64,000 nt of DNA from positions 19,424,001 through 19,488,000 of the forward strand of contig NC_134704.1 of assembly GCF_043290135.1 (NCBI RefSeq), given 5' to 3'. Positions 9,653 to 22,380 of this stretch are shown here, in pieces (position 1 is the stretch's first letter; the number at the start of each line of letters is the position of its first letter). The notes beneath the pieces were generated by a model. The model was not told the origin of the DNA. It did not search any database and worked only from the letters and a program-made list of their open reading frames with translations. Made by a program: the position numbers and the translations under genes. This DNA comes from Rhipicephalus microplus. Its lineage: Eukaryota > Arthropoda > Arachnida > Ixodida > Ixodidae.

Positions 9653-11804
9653 TAATGAACGAGATCAGACTGCGCTCTTTTAGTTTACTCTCACATACGT
9701 TCGTGCACTTACAAACTCGCCGACAGACGGCGTTCACGGTGTGGAAGTGGCAGAACTTTTTTCTTTTTGTGATTGTTCCTTACTTTTATCATAAACTGAA
9801 GACATAACACATAGTCATATAACTAGCACACGAACACTTTTGATTGGGGAAAAAAGTATTGAAAGGAACTATGAAATGGCCCAAGAATCCAACGACCAAG
9901 GTAGGTTGGTTGGCAGGTGTAAGGGCTGTTGTAGCTTGGAACTGGTGAAAAACGGTTTAAGTAAAAACTATATTATGTGGACGGCAAGTGCACGTAGCTG
10001 TCTCACTCTGAATTGTAGCAACACAAAACCGACTCAGTAAATCACAGGCAATGCGGCACTTTCAATACGGCGCAAATGTAGAACCAAATAAAACGAGGAC
10101 AAAGGAGTGAACACCACAAGCGCTTTTGCCGCTACATTTATGCCGTAATGAATCAGTACCAACTCGTTCACCTCTCCGTTTTGCTGTACTTCTTTCATTC
10201 CTTTCCTCAAAATAAAAAAAAACAGCTTTGCGTGGACAATGTACTCGCTCTGATTGAGCAGCTCTCTTGGCCTCTGGAAATATATTTAGAACAGCTTTCG
10301 TCATTGGTAAACATTACTGATTCTTAGCTGAACTTGTCGAAATATCCAGAATCTTCCATTCGTTCCCATCATCTCAATCGAAACAAGCAACTCTGAATTT
10401 TGGTCAGGCTGAGGGAACTAGCAACAAAATGGGAAGTCAGTAGACTACGGGGAACACGGCTGTACTAGATCTGCTAGAAGAGTGGACATATATTTCCAGT
10501 GCCACCTGGAAACGTGGAAATAAGTAACAACAGGACAAAGGTACAGGCATAATTTTTTTTCGGAGAGGGCATCACTTTGATATGAAGTAGGACCCGGTCC
10601 GGTCATTTTGTGCTCTGTATATGCTACAACGAAAATTTAGGGAGGGAAGGGGGCACTGGCTTGGTGCGCCACCTCCTGGCTACGACATCGCATGGTATAT
10701 AGCAGGCCCCAGGACGCAATACCTGGTATATGACCGGCATTACGTCATGCGGGCTAAGGTTATACAGAATAAAGACCCGTGAGTATGGTTTTACAACGAG
10801 TGGAGAAAGAATAATACATCACGGTCTGTGAACCTTGTATAAGGACCTCTTGAACAGCAATTGAGCAGCAATGGTTCTTTTGCTTAAAATGCTTGTTTGC
10901 TTTGCTGCGTACAATCGCACGCATTATGGCTCACATCAAATTTTGCACATGGTTCCGACTTGCCCTCATTTACGTAGCCAAATATCTTATTTAGGACCAT
11001 CTCCAAGTGAGAGAAGAACATTTAGTTGTAGAAATAATGAATATCGCGAGCCACACGATACTTTTGGGATGGTTAAGCCACGGGCTTCCTTATTGCGAAT
11101 CCTATAGAGTGACAGCACGTGCCCTCCTAAAAATTGGTTGTATATGCTTCGTCTCGCAGACACCACGCAGCGCAGGGAAGGGCTTGGGCTCGCGTCAGTT
11201 GATCAGTAAAGAGCTGTCCGCTGAGAGGGAAAGGAGAATGCTCGCCCACAGTACGTCACAAATCAATCTATGACGTCTTTGTCCAATTAACATCGCGCGG
11301 GTGGCAATCACATGCCGAACACTCGGGAGACTTTCACTCCTTACTATCAACCGAGTTTTTTTTTTTTGCATCAAAAGTAAACTTCACTGCACTGCACAAA
11401 ATTGATGAGGTGCAGTGTACTTCAAGTGAAAAACTTCATTTTAAGCACACTAAACTGTGAGCCGTCTCCCCTATTCTCTTCTTTTCCCATTGATTTGTCG
11501 TGTTTACTGAAGTAAGCAGCCAGCGTTGACGATGTCATATGTTACCCGTTTAACATGCAGCAATTCTGCATCAACTGCGGCGTGCAAACTTCAAAAATTG
11601 ATTCGTCGTGACAGTGTACTTCCTTCTGTTCGGCAAGGTGCAAGATATCAGCGGAAATAAATAATTACGTTATTTAGCAGAAACCGGAGATGGTTAGCCG
11701 ATTTCAGCCCTGTACTATGCCACTCAAGATTGAAATGATGAGAAAATAAATGACACGCACTACGCGTGTCACTTAATTTTACTTCACTTGCTTCACATCA
11801 AAAT
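9653..11804. other. No supportable gene
   Basis: Apart from the small inverted repeat at 10067-10146 there is nothing recognised. ORFs of 66-88 codons have no domains. Confidence 0.5.
10067..10146. repeat. Small inverted repeat
   Basis: Arms 10067-10081 (acggcgcaaatgtag) and 10132-10146 pair at 13 of 15 positions. The loop contains 'gaggacaaaggagtgaacac' and 'acaagcgc', resembling the text inside the larger inverted repeat at 13.05-13.52 kb. Confidence 0.5.
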
Positions 11805-11818
11805 TCCAGTTTCTACAA

Positions 11819-11875
11819 ACAGTTATTTTAGGTTAACCTCCCTGTCTCTTCCTTTTATTTATTTCTCTCTCTCTC
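11819..11875 (+). mobile_element. 57 bp 5'-truncated LINE tail with 14 bp TSD
   Basis: Contains 'ggttaacctccctgtctcttcc' in its core (11830-11851) and a (CT)n end. Flanked by perfect 14 bp repeats tccagtttctacaa at 11805-11818 and 11876-11889. This is a minimal dead-on-arrival retrotransposition product and shows that the GTTAACC text is a retroelement 3' end and not a chance motif. Confidence 0.85.
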
Positions 11876-11924
11876 TCCAGTTTCTACAAGACATTTACAA
11901 CAGTGCGGTTAACGTCTTCTATAC

Positions 11925-11995
11925 TTTACATTGGCTTCACGGTTTTCGTTAAGGTTGTGTCACACAAAGAAGCGAGTCCTCAAAATTTTCTCCTT
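11925..11995 (+). repeat. Dispersed repeat 'CTTTTCGTCCA' family, copy D (end only)
   Basis: Contains 'gtgtcacacaaagaagcgag' and 'tcctcaaaattttctcctttt', matching the last third of copies A, B and C. The front part is missing. Confidence 0.5.
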
Positions 11996-13045
11996 TTATC
12001 ATACGCACAACGCACGTCACAGACACATCTCATAAGTCATAGACCGCCCAAAGCACGCATCAAGCAAACTTTATTTAAGGATAAGAATGGCGTAAAGCTT
12101 GGCTAGTTCACAGGGATTCGTGATAAGGTATGGTAGGCATGCGGACACGGCCAAAAGAGAATAGTCAAGAATTTGTGTTTCTCAGAATTGTCTCTTGTGT
12201 TTGTGTTGGCGAGGCTTTATCGTCTTTATCACGAATTCAGGGCATTGCATTGAGACAAGTGCTTTTCGGAAAGGTTAAAGCACCTTCATTTATTGTAGGT
12301 GCCCAGGTGGTACTCTATCGCAGTGCGTCCTCCGATCGACATCAATGAAGAAAGAGAGTAAGTGGGGTGTCCCAAGCAGAAAAAAACGGGGGAAGGGCAG
12401 CGTAAAGTAGGTGGAGGGCCGGAGTAACACGTGCAGTAGAAAGAGGGAGGCTGTCCCCCGTAGACGCTGCATCCCCCCATTGATCGAGCCTGCGTGACCG
12501 TACTGGCAAATATAAACGGAGCACTGGATGCCCGAGAGAAAGGAATCAAAAAGGTAAGAGAGGGGGGGGGGGAGTAGGCTGAACGAAAGAAGACCAGAAG
12601 AGAAGAGACACAACGCGGCGCGGCACACAGTCTGCATAGAACGGCCGTGCCGGCGACCCTAATGAATTCCCGGGGCGAGAGCTACGCCCAGCGCCCCAAG
12701 CGGTCCGTTTACGTGAATGAAGGCGTTCAGCGTATACACGTCCCGTACGGAGGGGAAGGGGCACCACACCTTTTTTTTTCTCTGCTCTATATCTCTCTCT
12801 CGTCGTGCCATGGGCATGCAACGCTGCGCAACGCTGATCGGCCGCGTTCTTATACGAAGAGGGTGCGGGACTGACATCTGATGTCACGCTTTAGAAGCAA
12901 GAAAGAGAGAGAGAGAGCCAAGTCGTGCAGGCCGCCATTTTTGCAGTCCACGCACTTCCCTGGTCTATAGACTAATACATACACTGCTGAAGTGACTCAG
13001 TCAAAGTTAGTAAAGCGAGGTGTTGGGCTCAGTTGGTTTTTTTCA
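11996..13045. other. No supportable gene
   Basis: 12350-12900 is GC-richer, with overlapping ORFs on both strands (up to 115 codons) and no domains. A G-run (12561-12572) and an AG-run (12900-12918) are low complexity. Confidence 0.5.
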
Positions 13046-13518
13046 TGACTGAGAAAAAAATGCGCTACAATTGCTGCGGAAAACGAAGTTAGGGAAGAGA
13101 CAAAAAAGGAACATGGACAGTACAAGCGCAAACTATCAACCGAAGTTTATTGAAAGAACTTGGAAGAATGAAGGCTTCCCGGAAAGATAATAGCCGATTT
13201 ACGACGAGGTTGGGGCTCGGCAGTCTCGCTCCACGGTCTTCAGATGCAAACACGTGGGGATAACCACTTTCAAGCAGCATCACATCTGGTAATCGCAATC
13301 ACCGCACGTGTTTGCATTTGGTGACCGTGGAGCAATATTGCCAAGCCCCACCCTTGTCGTTAATCGACTACTATCTTTCAGGGAAGCCTTCATTCTTCCG
13401 AGTTTTTTCAATAAACTTCAGTTGATAGTTTGCGCTTGCACGGACCACTTCTTTTTTGTCTCCTCCTTAACTTAGTTTTCCGCAGCAATTGTAGCCCAAT
13501 TTTTTCTCAGCCAGTCAA
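13046..13518. repeat. Large inverted repeat, arms about 215 bp
   Basis: Left arm about 13046-13260, right arm about 13303-13518, roughly 85 percent complementary by eye, spacer about 42 bp. Paired landmarks: 'ctacaattgctgcggaaaac' (left) with its reverse complement near 13480-13500, and 'gaatgaaggcttccc' with its partner near 13384-13398. The arms carry an 'aataaact' text and the phrase 'acaagcgcaaactatcaac', which also resembles ends of the Penelope-type inverted repeats. No ORF of note. Confidence 0.85.
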
Positions 13519-13997
13519 AGTACCTTTTACTGGTGCTATACGCTACCTGTTAAAAAAAGAAAAAAAAACTGAAGGCGTCCAAACAATTCGTTAGCGCTTA
13601 TTCTGCTTTAGTAAAGATAGTTGATGGTTTCATTCACCAATATTTACATTCAAGCTCTAATGCAAGAGAAGATGAAGGGGGTGATTCGTAGGGTCAACGT
13701 TGCCGATGGCAGGTCTTTCTTAACACCCACGCGTTAAAATAGTCCATGCGTGTTCTCGTCGTTCCTCGGTAGATAAGTGCCAATCACCTGTGGCCCATAC
13801 TCGCATATCAGAGGCACATTCACGCAGGTAGGTATGCGGCACTGTTTGATGGAAGGTGTTCGACGATGTACAAGACAAGATTGTGACTTCATTCATGTCT
13901 TGATCATATTTGTCAAACCGTATTACCCTCCCGAACCCCGAACTAATTTTGGTTCACGCCAAGTTAAGGGCGCGATCATGAGAGCACCCAGACGTGA
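13519..13997. other. No supportable gene
   Basis: Unique-looking sequence leading into the tetranucleotide array. Confidence 0.5.
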
Positions 13998-14800
<803 letters not shown>

Positions 14801-15668
14801 CCTAAAGTTCCTACAGTACTTAAAAAATGTTTCGTATATATAATTAAGGCAGCTTCGCACTACGGTTTTTTCATCCTGAAAAATGTGTGGAGCTGCACAG
14901 GCTTTCGTGTTTCTCTGCGATTTTATCGTTCTTTTGTCCTCCCTTTTTTATATTCATTTGTTCCTCTCTCTATATTTCTTCTTATATTTTCCCTTTCTTT
15001 CCGTCTGTTTTCATTTATCTCTCTCTCTTTTTTAAATCTTACATAAGGTAATGCCTGCGTTACGGTAAGCGACGACAGCACACGAGAGCACGAGTCCCTA
15101 AAGAGCTTGGCACTTATCATCACTTAGGCACTCGAAGAACGAGAGTAATAAGACTTCTCCTTGACGCGAGCGTGCGCTCACATTGCTATATGCTACTCGT
15201 GCTTTCGCAGGTGTTACGGCAAGTGACGACGACAGCGAACGATGCCAGTACAACACCGGCCCTCTGAAGTGTTCCCGCACATATAAGCCCTTCCTTTTGC
15301 CATTACCACTCAGCAAAACATTGTGCTTTAGCTGTTTGCATGGTTAGCTTGAGTGTTTATTCACTAACAGGCTGTACACTGTCAACCAGTTCACCCGCTT
15401 ACACTTGACAAGGTTACCGCCCGTTGCGCAACATCCCAACGGCTGGCTGAGCAAAAAATAAGATACGTGACTCAGAGAATATGCATTGAAGACTCTGGCG
15501 TTCGGATTATAGGTCATCCCGTCCGAGGATCTCAGTCGTAAAGACGCAAAGGACAACACTAAACCTTTGCATTGAGACGTATCCTCCCCCATCTCACAGT
15601 TGTAACACATCAGAGTCTTCAAGTTGAAGTTATTTTGTGTTCACTTCAAATAAGCATTAGACTAATGT
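14801..15668. other. No supportable gene
   Basis: AT- and pyrimidine-rich; ORFs under 95 codons without domains. Confidence 0.5.
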
Positions 15669-15677
15669 ATCCCACGG

Positions 15678-15952
15678 CGGAAGAAGAAATGGACATGGGC
15701 CGGGCATGTAGCGCGTAGACAAGATAACCGCTGGTCGTTAAGGGTAACTAACTGGATTCCAAGAGAAGGCAAGCGGGTTAGGGGGAGACAGAAGGTTAGG
15801 TGGGGAGATGAGATTAAGAAGTTTGCGGGTATAAATTGGCAGCAGCAAGCACAGGACCGGGTTAACTGGCGGAACATGGGAGAGGCCTTTGTCCTGCAGT
15901 GGACGTAGTCTGGTTGATGATGATGGTGATGATGATGATGATGATGATGATG
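15678..15952 (+). mobile_element. 5'-truncated RTE-clade LINE with TSD and (GAT)n tail
   Basis: About 275 bp: 76 codons of the end of an RTE ORF2 (see the pseudogene entry), a few bases, and a (GATGAT)n tail, the usual tail type of RTE/BovB elements. Direct repeats atcccacgg at 15669-15677 and 15953-15961 flank it as a 9 bp TSD. The tail base count makes the exact right end uncertain by a base or two. Confidence 0.85.
15681..15908 (+). pseudogene. RTE-type ORF2, C-terminal fragment
   Basis: The frame is open for 75 codons and ends at TAG (15906-15908). It reads KKKWTWAGHVARR, then NWIPREGKRVRGRQKVRWGD, FAGINWQQQAQDRVNWRNMG and EAFVLQWT, the well-conserved end of RTE-clade ORF2 proteins downstream of the RT domain. 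There is no start codon, EN or RT in this copy, because insertion was truncated at the 5' end. The frame is undamaged, so the insertion is fairly recent. The opposite-strand frame rich in histidine comes from the GAT tail. Confidence 0.85.
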
Positions 15953-15961
15953 ATCCCACGG

Positions 15962-18461
15962 TGACAAATGAGCCACACCACCTGCGCTCTTTGCCAACAT
16001 CTCGTAATGTTCCGATTTGTGAATGTCAGAATGAAAGGGCCAGAAATCGGTGCTGCAGACTCGGGCAACCTCTGCAACAAACAGCGGAAGGGCTGGACCC
16101 ACCGGAGACGCTATAGATTATACAGCGCAAAACGTGAATGCGTGAACAAACATCCAGTTTCGCTGCCCCGATAAACTCGTTCTGCGAGGTATACCGTCTT
16201 CCGAAGCAACAACACCTTGGCTCTCACTAGCAGTCAGCGACCGTCCACAGTTTAGCGAGTCAATCGAGCGATAGAGAGCGAAGTCATTACCATCCAACGC
16301 ACGCGCGACGAATCGTGTTTTTCCACGCTCCGCTGTTATACCAGTATTGCACCGCATTGCACCGCTCGTAATAATACCTCTGATACATGGAGGCGAACTC
16401 TCGGGCATTTCTTTGCTCGTGCAGCGACACCGGAGAGGACTAAGTCCCTTCACCTTTCGCGTCACTTGCCAAAAAGCTCGCCCCCTTCCATAGACGGTAC
16501 AAGAAGGGAAAGAAAAAAACGAACCAGTGAAAAAAGAAAAAAAAGGTATTGCATAAGTGGAGGTCAGGACGAAACGACTTCTCGTCTTGTACGTCGTCCA
16601 GCCAGCAGAAGCCGCGCCGCACCACCCGCGGCGGGAATATCCCAGAGGATACCCGCGAAGGCTGCTTCGCACCTGCATCCAGCGAGACCACGTGATGCGA
16701 GGCCAAGTAGCGCTGCGGGCGATCGACCGGCGCGAACAGGTGCACCGGGGCCCGGTCGATATGACTAAACGCAGTGGGTCCCCTCGTTCGTCCCCAGCCG
16801 CGGTACAAGCTACAGGAGACGGGGATGGGGAGAACGCGAAGACACACACACGGGGCCCAGCAACTGCGCAGGCGTAAAGCGTTTCACGGTCCACCGTTCG
16901 GACGCTTCGTCAGGCCAGTTTTCGAAACTGGAGAAGGCCTGCTGCCGCACCCATTCCGGTGTCGATGTTGCTTTTCCGATGTTTGCATTTTTATGTGTAC
17001 TTCATTCACCTCCCAATGCCGGAGCTGTTGTGCCGCTGCGCGCGCGTATGCTTAAAGCCGAGCGAGCGGCGCATGCAAGCAAGCGCGCACCCGGACACGA
17101 GAAAAGAATGACGACGCGCTGAGTTATAAATGAAGTACGCGGTGCGGCCTGAAGGTGCTCCTCCTCTCTTCTCGTTTCCAACGTAGTCCCCGCTGGGAAG
17201 CGCCGTTGAGGATTGTCTGTCGATGGCGGCGGGCGTATACACATGGTGACGTGTACAATGCTGCCGGAACTGCTTGGCAACGTGGCCGTGTCACCAGAAG
17301 GTATAGACTAGATTATCTTACTCTCGCACACGCGTACAGGGCAAGTATGCATAATCCTGACTCCAGATCAGACAGGTCAGCACAGCTGCTGCAGGTTTAA
17401 TTTTGCCATAGCTGATGGTGAGCATATAAATGGCCGCAAGCATGCAATAAGGACAGGGCCTGACACTAGCGGGGTCGTTTGCTACAACTGATCAGCAAGC
17501 CCAGGTCAAAGCGGGCTGCCCACTACACGTGATGAAAATTCTCGTCCGCCACACTATACATACGCTTCAACAACGAAAGGTCTTGTGCATCGCTAGACTT
17601 ACCACCATATTCACAAACGCTCCTCGACTCGACTTTCAGCCTTCACGTGACAGAGTTGAGCACTGCGCCACCGCTCGGCTGAAGATGACGCTGCGCTACT
17701 CAAGAATCGCAGCAGATTGCCGCTGATATGCAGGGACTTGGCGTGCCTAGAGATTTCTCAAGTGAAGGTGAAGCGTTGAGTGAAGGGACGTTCTAGATTA
17801 CGGGGGTTAACCTCCTTAGCTGCATTTCCCAAGGCAGCTAAAGAGGTTAACCTTGATGCGACGTCACTGAGTCTAGTGTATACTTCGAATTAGACTGCAG
17901 TGTACTTGCACCATATTAGGTTGCTGTGGTTGTGGATGGCGAAAAATTTCTCGCTCTCATAGACAAACATGTTATATATTTGGATACATTGATGATAAAG
18001 TATACTTAAGGTCTTCAAAGTATATAGGATTGTATCCTGGCTGAAAAGCCGACAAAGAGGACGACGAAGAACACCGCAGTGGCTGTAGATAGTCAAGATT
18101 AAATCAGTAAACGTTCGTGACCTGAGTTGGGCCCCTATAACGTTAAGAACGCTTGCAGGCAAGGAGGGACGGTAAAAACAGGTGTAAATTTTCAATTGTT
18201 TGAATAATGTTGAGAAAAGGATTGCCATATCGTTTACACGGTGTTTCTAGCACAATGTTTCGCGAAAACCCAATATTGCTCTTTTTGAAAAGCAGATTTC
18301 GCAGTTGAAGTAAGCTTCCCGGCTGCGGGCGTCAATTCTGAACCATCCCGATAGAATCTTACATTCCCTTGAGTAAGTGTATAGCGTTGGCGCCATCCAT
18401 TGACGGTGGAGCGCCAGTTTTTTTTTTTTATTCGTATAGAAAATCAATGTTGTTATTCATG
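15962..18461. other. No supportable gene; GC-rich island 16.55-17.35 kb
   Basis: The island has overlapping long ORFs on both strands (258 codons minus at 16118-16894, 135 minus, 106 plus) with no domain and biased, low-complexity composition. A TATA-like 'ttataaat' lies at 17123-17130. May be a promoter or 5' exon region, not provable here. Confidence 0.4.
17804..17852. repeat. Short hairpin built from GTTAACC motifs
   Basis: Two arms of about 20 bp, 'ggttaacctccttagctgc' and its near-complement starting 'gcagctaaagaggttaacc', with an 8-10 bp loop. The arms resemble the GTTAACC LINE tail but are too short to assign. Confidence 0.6.
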
Positions 18462-18562
18462 TCCGCCGCGGTGGTAGAGCGGTTGCGGGTATAGAGGGCT
18501 GACCCGAAGGTTGCATTTTGTAGGAGGCGGTCTGTTAGAGACCTGTGCACTAAGTGACATCC
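18462..18562 (+). mobile_element. Decayed SINE head fragment
   Basis: Starts 'gtccgccgcggtggtagagc', contains 'gggctgacccgaaggttgca', and ends near 'gtgcactaagtgacatcc'. This matches the order of the SINE head of the older subfamily (with 'tgacatc'), but much of the B box and the whole 3' part are gone. Confidence 0.6.
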
Positions 18563-18895
18563 TGAGTACATTCGAAAAAGCACCAGATGATTGAAATTTG
18601 CGGAGCTATTCGCTAAAGCGTGGCTCCAAATAGTAACCTGGTTTTTGCCCGTAAAACCCTTGGTAATATTATTACCTATAACGTTTCGTTATACTACCTA
18701 TATGCCAAGAGTGCGAATAGGGGCACTTCTGACGGCTGGAGCCCTCCAACTTACCCACCATGGAAAAGGAGGATGCGTCGTATATAGACAACTCGAACTT
18801 CGGTATTCTGTTATAAAGCAGGAATGTGTTTAATTCTCTTTTATGTAAATGTTTTTGTTCTTTTCCCCTTCCATAGCACTAAAGAGCTGTCTCGA

Positions 18896-18955
<60 letters not shown>

Positions 18956-18957
18956 AA

Positions 18958-19045
<88 letters not shown>

Positions 19046-19705
19046 CTAAACGGCCGCGACGTACATCGTGGCACCATCGTTCAATGTTGACTTTAGAAGC
19101 GCGTGGACCATTTAAGCTCGCGAACCGGAAAAGGAGCGCTGCACTTGACGCACCCGCCCCTGCGAGTTCCTGCAAAGGCTACGCAACACGTAATGGTGTC
19201 CCGCACCACTACGCGCCCGAGCGAAATAAATCGCGTGCTCCAGAACGCAATGGAAGAGGAAAGGCGCAAAACCCGTGCAACCAATGTCCTTCTCCCAACA
19301 CATCAGGGTCAGCAAACACACACCCCGCAACCTCAAATATAAATGTGGAGTACGGAACAAGCAACGGATGAGCGTCCACGAATAGACGAATGAAGGAGCA
19401 GCGATAAGGTAAAAAGCAAAATAAAAAAAGGCCAAAGGTCGTAATGAATGACCCAAGGCCCAGGAAACCAGTATGTACCATGGCGGATACGCAGACAAAC
19501 CTACGTGCGAGTTCTCATAGTACTTGAATACAATCATGCTTATAGTGACGGCGTTTCCAAATCAGCTTTCCAGCAACATTTAGGAGGAGCGGATGGAGGA
19601 TTGTGTAAACGTGTAAACAAGGGGAAGTTAGAGACTTGAAACACTCTCCAGTGTCTCTTATGCAAAAGAAGTGATCGAAAACAAACAAAAAAAAACAAGG
19701 AAAAA
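18563..19705. other. No supportable gene around a (GAAA)n tract
   Basis: Contains the (GAAA)n array at 18890-19046. The flanking ORFs (60-140 codons on the minus strand) carry no domain. Confidence 0.5.
18890..19046 (+). repeat. (GAAA)n microsatellite
   Basis: About 39 units of gaaa with one slip (gaaaaag near 18955). Long KERK/LSFF ORFs on both strands come from the repeat. Confidence 0.97.
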
Positions 19706-19877
19706 TCACAGCATATCCACGAGGTGAATAATGATGAGTGGGGCGAAGCCGACGGACGGATGGATGGATGGATGGATGGACGGTCGGATGGACGCACGGA
19801 CGAACGCGCGGAAGCTCGGACGGACTGGCGGACGCTTCACGTCACTCATCATCATTCACTCCGTGGATATGCTGTGA
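19706..19877. mobile_element. Foldback element with 35 bp terminal inverted repeats
   Basis: Left terminus 19706-19740 (starts tcacagcatatccac) pairs with the right terminus 19843-19877 (ends gtggatatgctgtga) apart from two or three changes. The interior is an irregular (GGAC/GGAT)n minisatellite. No ORF with meaning and no clear TSD. The left terminus and the following 'gtggggcgaag' also start the insertion at 4.9 kb, so this is a family. Confidence 0.8.
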
Positions 19878-20479
19878 CACCGTTTTTATTCGCATGCAAT
19901 GCATTGAAACTGGCTACTACAACTACGACGACTACGACGACTACGACGACACACATACGACCCACGGTGTAAGGGGCTTCACCGCTGAAAGACCCCGAAC
20001 AGGCAGTTCCCACGGTCAGTTTTTTAGAGCGTTTTGGAAAATATGTCTATGAACGAGGTCTTGCGAGAAGCGATGCATGCACTCGCAGAAACGGCTGCTC
20101 GTATCTTGTCATTAATATTTTTTTGTTCGGGTGGTATTCTGACTACAAATAAAGAATTGAACCAACCACGCCTGTTTGCTGATACGCTCAATGATAATGA
20201 TTGTCTAAGAGGTATTTTCCAGTTGGAAAAAGATAGTACTCTCGTCAAATTAGAGAAGGAAAGAAACTACACTTCTTGAATAATTTAGCCTGCAGCATTG
20301 CTGTTTCTAGGGCAAAATTTAAGGTTTCAGCAAATGAAACCCTAAACTAACAACAGAAAGACCATTTTTACTTGTAGTTACAGACGGATTACACAAACCC
20401 ATGATCTGTTCACGTTTGCTGCGAGAACACAAGTGTCTGGTGTTTTAAGTGTGAATACACTTTATAAGCGACCCCAAAC
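19878..20479. other. No supportable gene
   Basis: A (ACG/ACT)n tract at 19915-19953. Otherwise unremarkable. Confidence 0.5.
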
Positions 20480-20720
20480 CATCCACCGCCGTCGGCGGCG
20501 TCCGCAGTCTTCTCTCTATCTTTAAAAGAAAGAGGACTTGACGGGCCGCAGCGCGACGCTCTACCGAATAAGCCACGGACGCGACGCTGATATCGGTGTC
20601 AGTAACGCGCTTTATACCCCCTCCCCCTTCGCTCGCTGCGGCTGCGCGCGCACCCCTCTCTCTCGCGCGCCCGCCTTCTCTCTCAGTCTCCCGTCGAGGG
20701 CGGGTCGTGAGGGGGAGTAA
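20480..20720 (-). repeat. Possible second tRNA-related repeat, minus strand
   Basis: On the minus strand it has 'tggcttattcggtagagcg' (about 20556-20574), close to the tRNA A-box half 'tggctcagttggtagagc', then a GC-rich body with 'gccgacggcggtgg'. No B box found. I recall similar text from ticks but cannot name it. Confidence 0.4.
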
Positions 20721-20940
20721 AGTTAAGATGCGTTGGCATTCGCCAGTGAGTTAACGTAAACTCCCCCGTGTGATCAAATTGCGATTCCCAGGAACCATTA
20801 CACCATAAAGGCACCATAGTGTGATTAATAAATATAATAGTGCGAATTGATAAATACCCCTCATAGCATCACCCCGTGCATTCGCACTTAAGCATGTTCA
20901 CCCTCGAGGAAATGCTTGGGAGTTTTTTTTTTTTTTTTTG

Positions 20941-21870
20941 TCTCCCTAGAACAGCAAAAAGCCTTTGACAGGGTTAAGCACAATTATCTTTTTGTCGTGT
21001 TGAATGCTTTGGTTTTCCTACTCGTCTTGTCGAGGTTTTTCGTCTGCTTTATACTGACCTGGAAGCTTGCTTAGTAGTGAATGGTCACACAACTGAACCC
21101 ATCGCCGTGAGTCGCGGTATACGACAAGGTTGCCCTCTCTATGCGTTTCTTTTTGTACTCTGTACCGAACCACTGCTAGAACAGATGAACAGATGTAGTT
21201 CAATACGCGCATTCCCTCTTACTGGCCTGAGTGAAGTGAAAGTGGCAGCCTATGCCGACGATATTTCACTTTTTCTCGGGAATATGGGTAGCTACAGAGC
21301 TTTCTTGCAACTATTTTACACATACAGCAGCCCGGCTCTCGGCAGCTCAACTCAATCCAGATAAAAAGCAATGCGCTTTGGTATACCTCCGCTGAGCAGT
21401 TTCCCGATGGTGTCCACTGGGTAGACGGAGTAAAGGTTCTGGGGTGACCTTTCTTGCGTGCGGTGAAGTAGCCTGTACCACCTGGAATTAAATTAGGCGC
21501 AAAGTGGGTAAACGTATTGAAATTGCGAGGACTCATTTACCTTTTACTGAATGTGCGTATCTCATAAAGTCAAGCGCAGCAGCTTCCCTTTTCTATGTAG
21601 CTGAAATTGCACGGCCACCTTGACGAGCTTTGCTAAGAGTATTAACCGCACGTGGCTCCTTCTTTTGGAATGGCCACGCGGAAGGCGTCGCCAGAGCACT
21701 AGTGTGCCTACCAACAAAAATGGGAGGTTCTAGCATTCCCGACTTCGAAGTTATGTGTCGTGTGTCGGCCTTGAGAACCACATGGGAACTCATTTCAAAT
21801 ACGACATAACGAGGCCAAGAACTCGCATAGTAAGTACCTGATGAAAACTTCCAGTCGTTTTTTTTTTTTT
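20941..21870 (+). pseudogene. L1/Tx1-like LINE ORF2, RT to C-terminal region, frameshifted
   Basis: Fragments in three frames, in the right order: QQKAFDRVKHNY (motif with the first catalytic Asp, 20944-20979), then VSRGIRQGCPLYAFLFVLC (21102-21158), VAAYADDISLFL with YADD at 21251-21262, and further on FTECAYLIKSSAAASLFYVA, FFWNGHAEGVARALVCLPTK, GGSSIPDFEVMCRVSALRTT (to about 21780). RQGCPL plus YADD and the later FFW/PDF block fit the L1/Tx1 type of non-LTR RT. At least three frameshifts or stops make it dead. A T-run at 21860-21875 closes the recognisable part. Confidence 0.75.
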
Positions 21871-22380
21871 TTTGATTAGCAGACGAAACGGCACCGGCGG
21901 CTGAGCGGCCGCTCTATACATACGTGGTGAAATCTTTGTATTGATTGCAAAATAACTTACGAGACTGTGAATTGATGGATATGTCACCCCACTGAAATAT
22001 GTGAATGCATTGCTGTGAAAAATTTCAAGGATGATCAGCGCAAGAAATGCCGCAAAAGTCAACGCTGGTTCATGAAAACCATGCACGACCCTATATTCGC
22101 TGAAGTCCATCATGACTTCACATGGTTAAGAGAATGGCTTCTGTGAATGTCTTCTGTGTATGTATAGACTTCTTTCAGAAATAAAATTTTCTCAAACACT
22201 CCAAAAGTAAGGCTCATGGGGCGACTTTATGCTCTCTTTTAGTAGAGTACCCTGTACTCTAGATCATTAACCTCTTTTTTTAAACACACACACAGACACC
22301 ATCCTCACCAGGAAACGACGGTTGGTTAGCGAGAAAAAAGGAAAGTGGGTGAAGACACCACCACGAAATTCCCTCACCAA
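21871..22380. other. No supportable gene
   Basis: Low-coding sequence; nothing recognised. Confidence 0.5.

Noticed and set aside
15662..16102. Minus-strand ORF with a His run
   Set aside because: The His/Ile/Ser runs are three frames of the (GAT)n tail of the RTE fragment.
16118..16894. 258-codon minus-strand ORF
   Set aside because: Same reason: GC-rich island, competing frames on both strands, no recognisable domain.
21838..21860. Hammerhead-ribozyme core (ctgatga...), sought because Penelope-like elements can carry one
   Set aside because: The motif is there, but no flanking stems or second conserved GAAA core in the needed arrangement; it lies at the end of an L1/Tx1-like relic.
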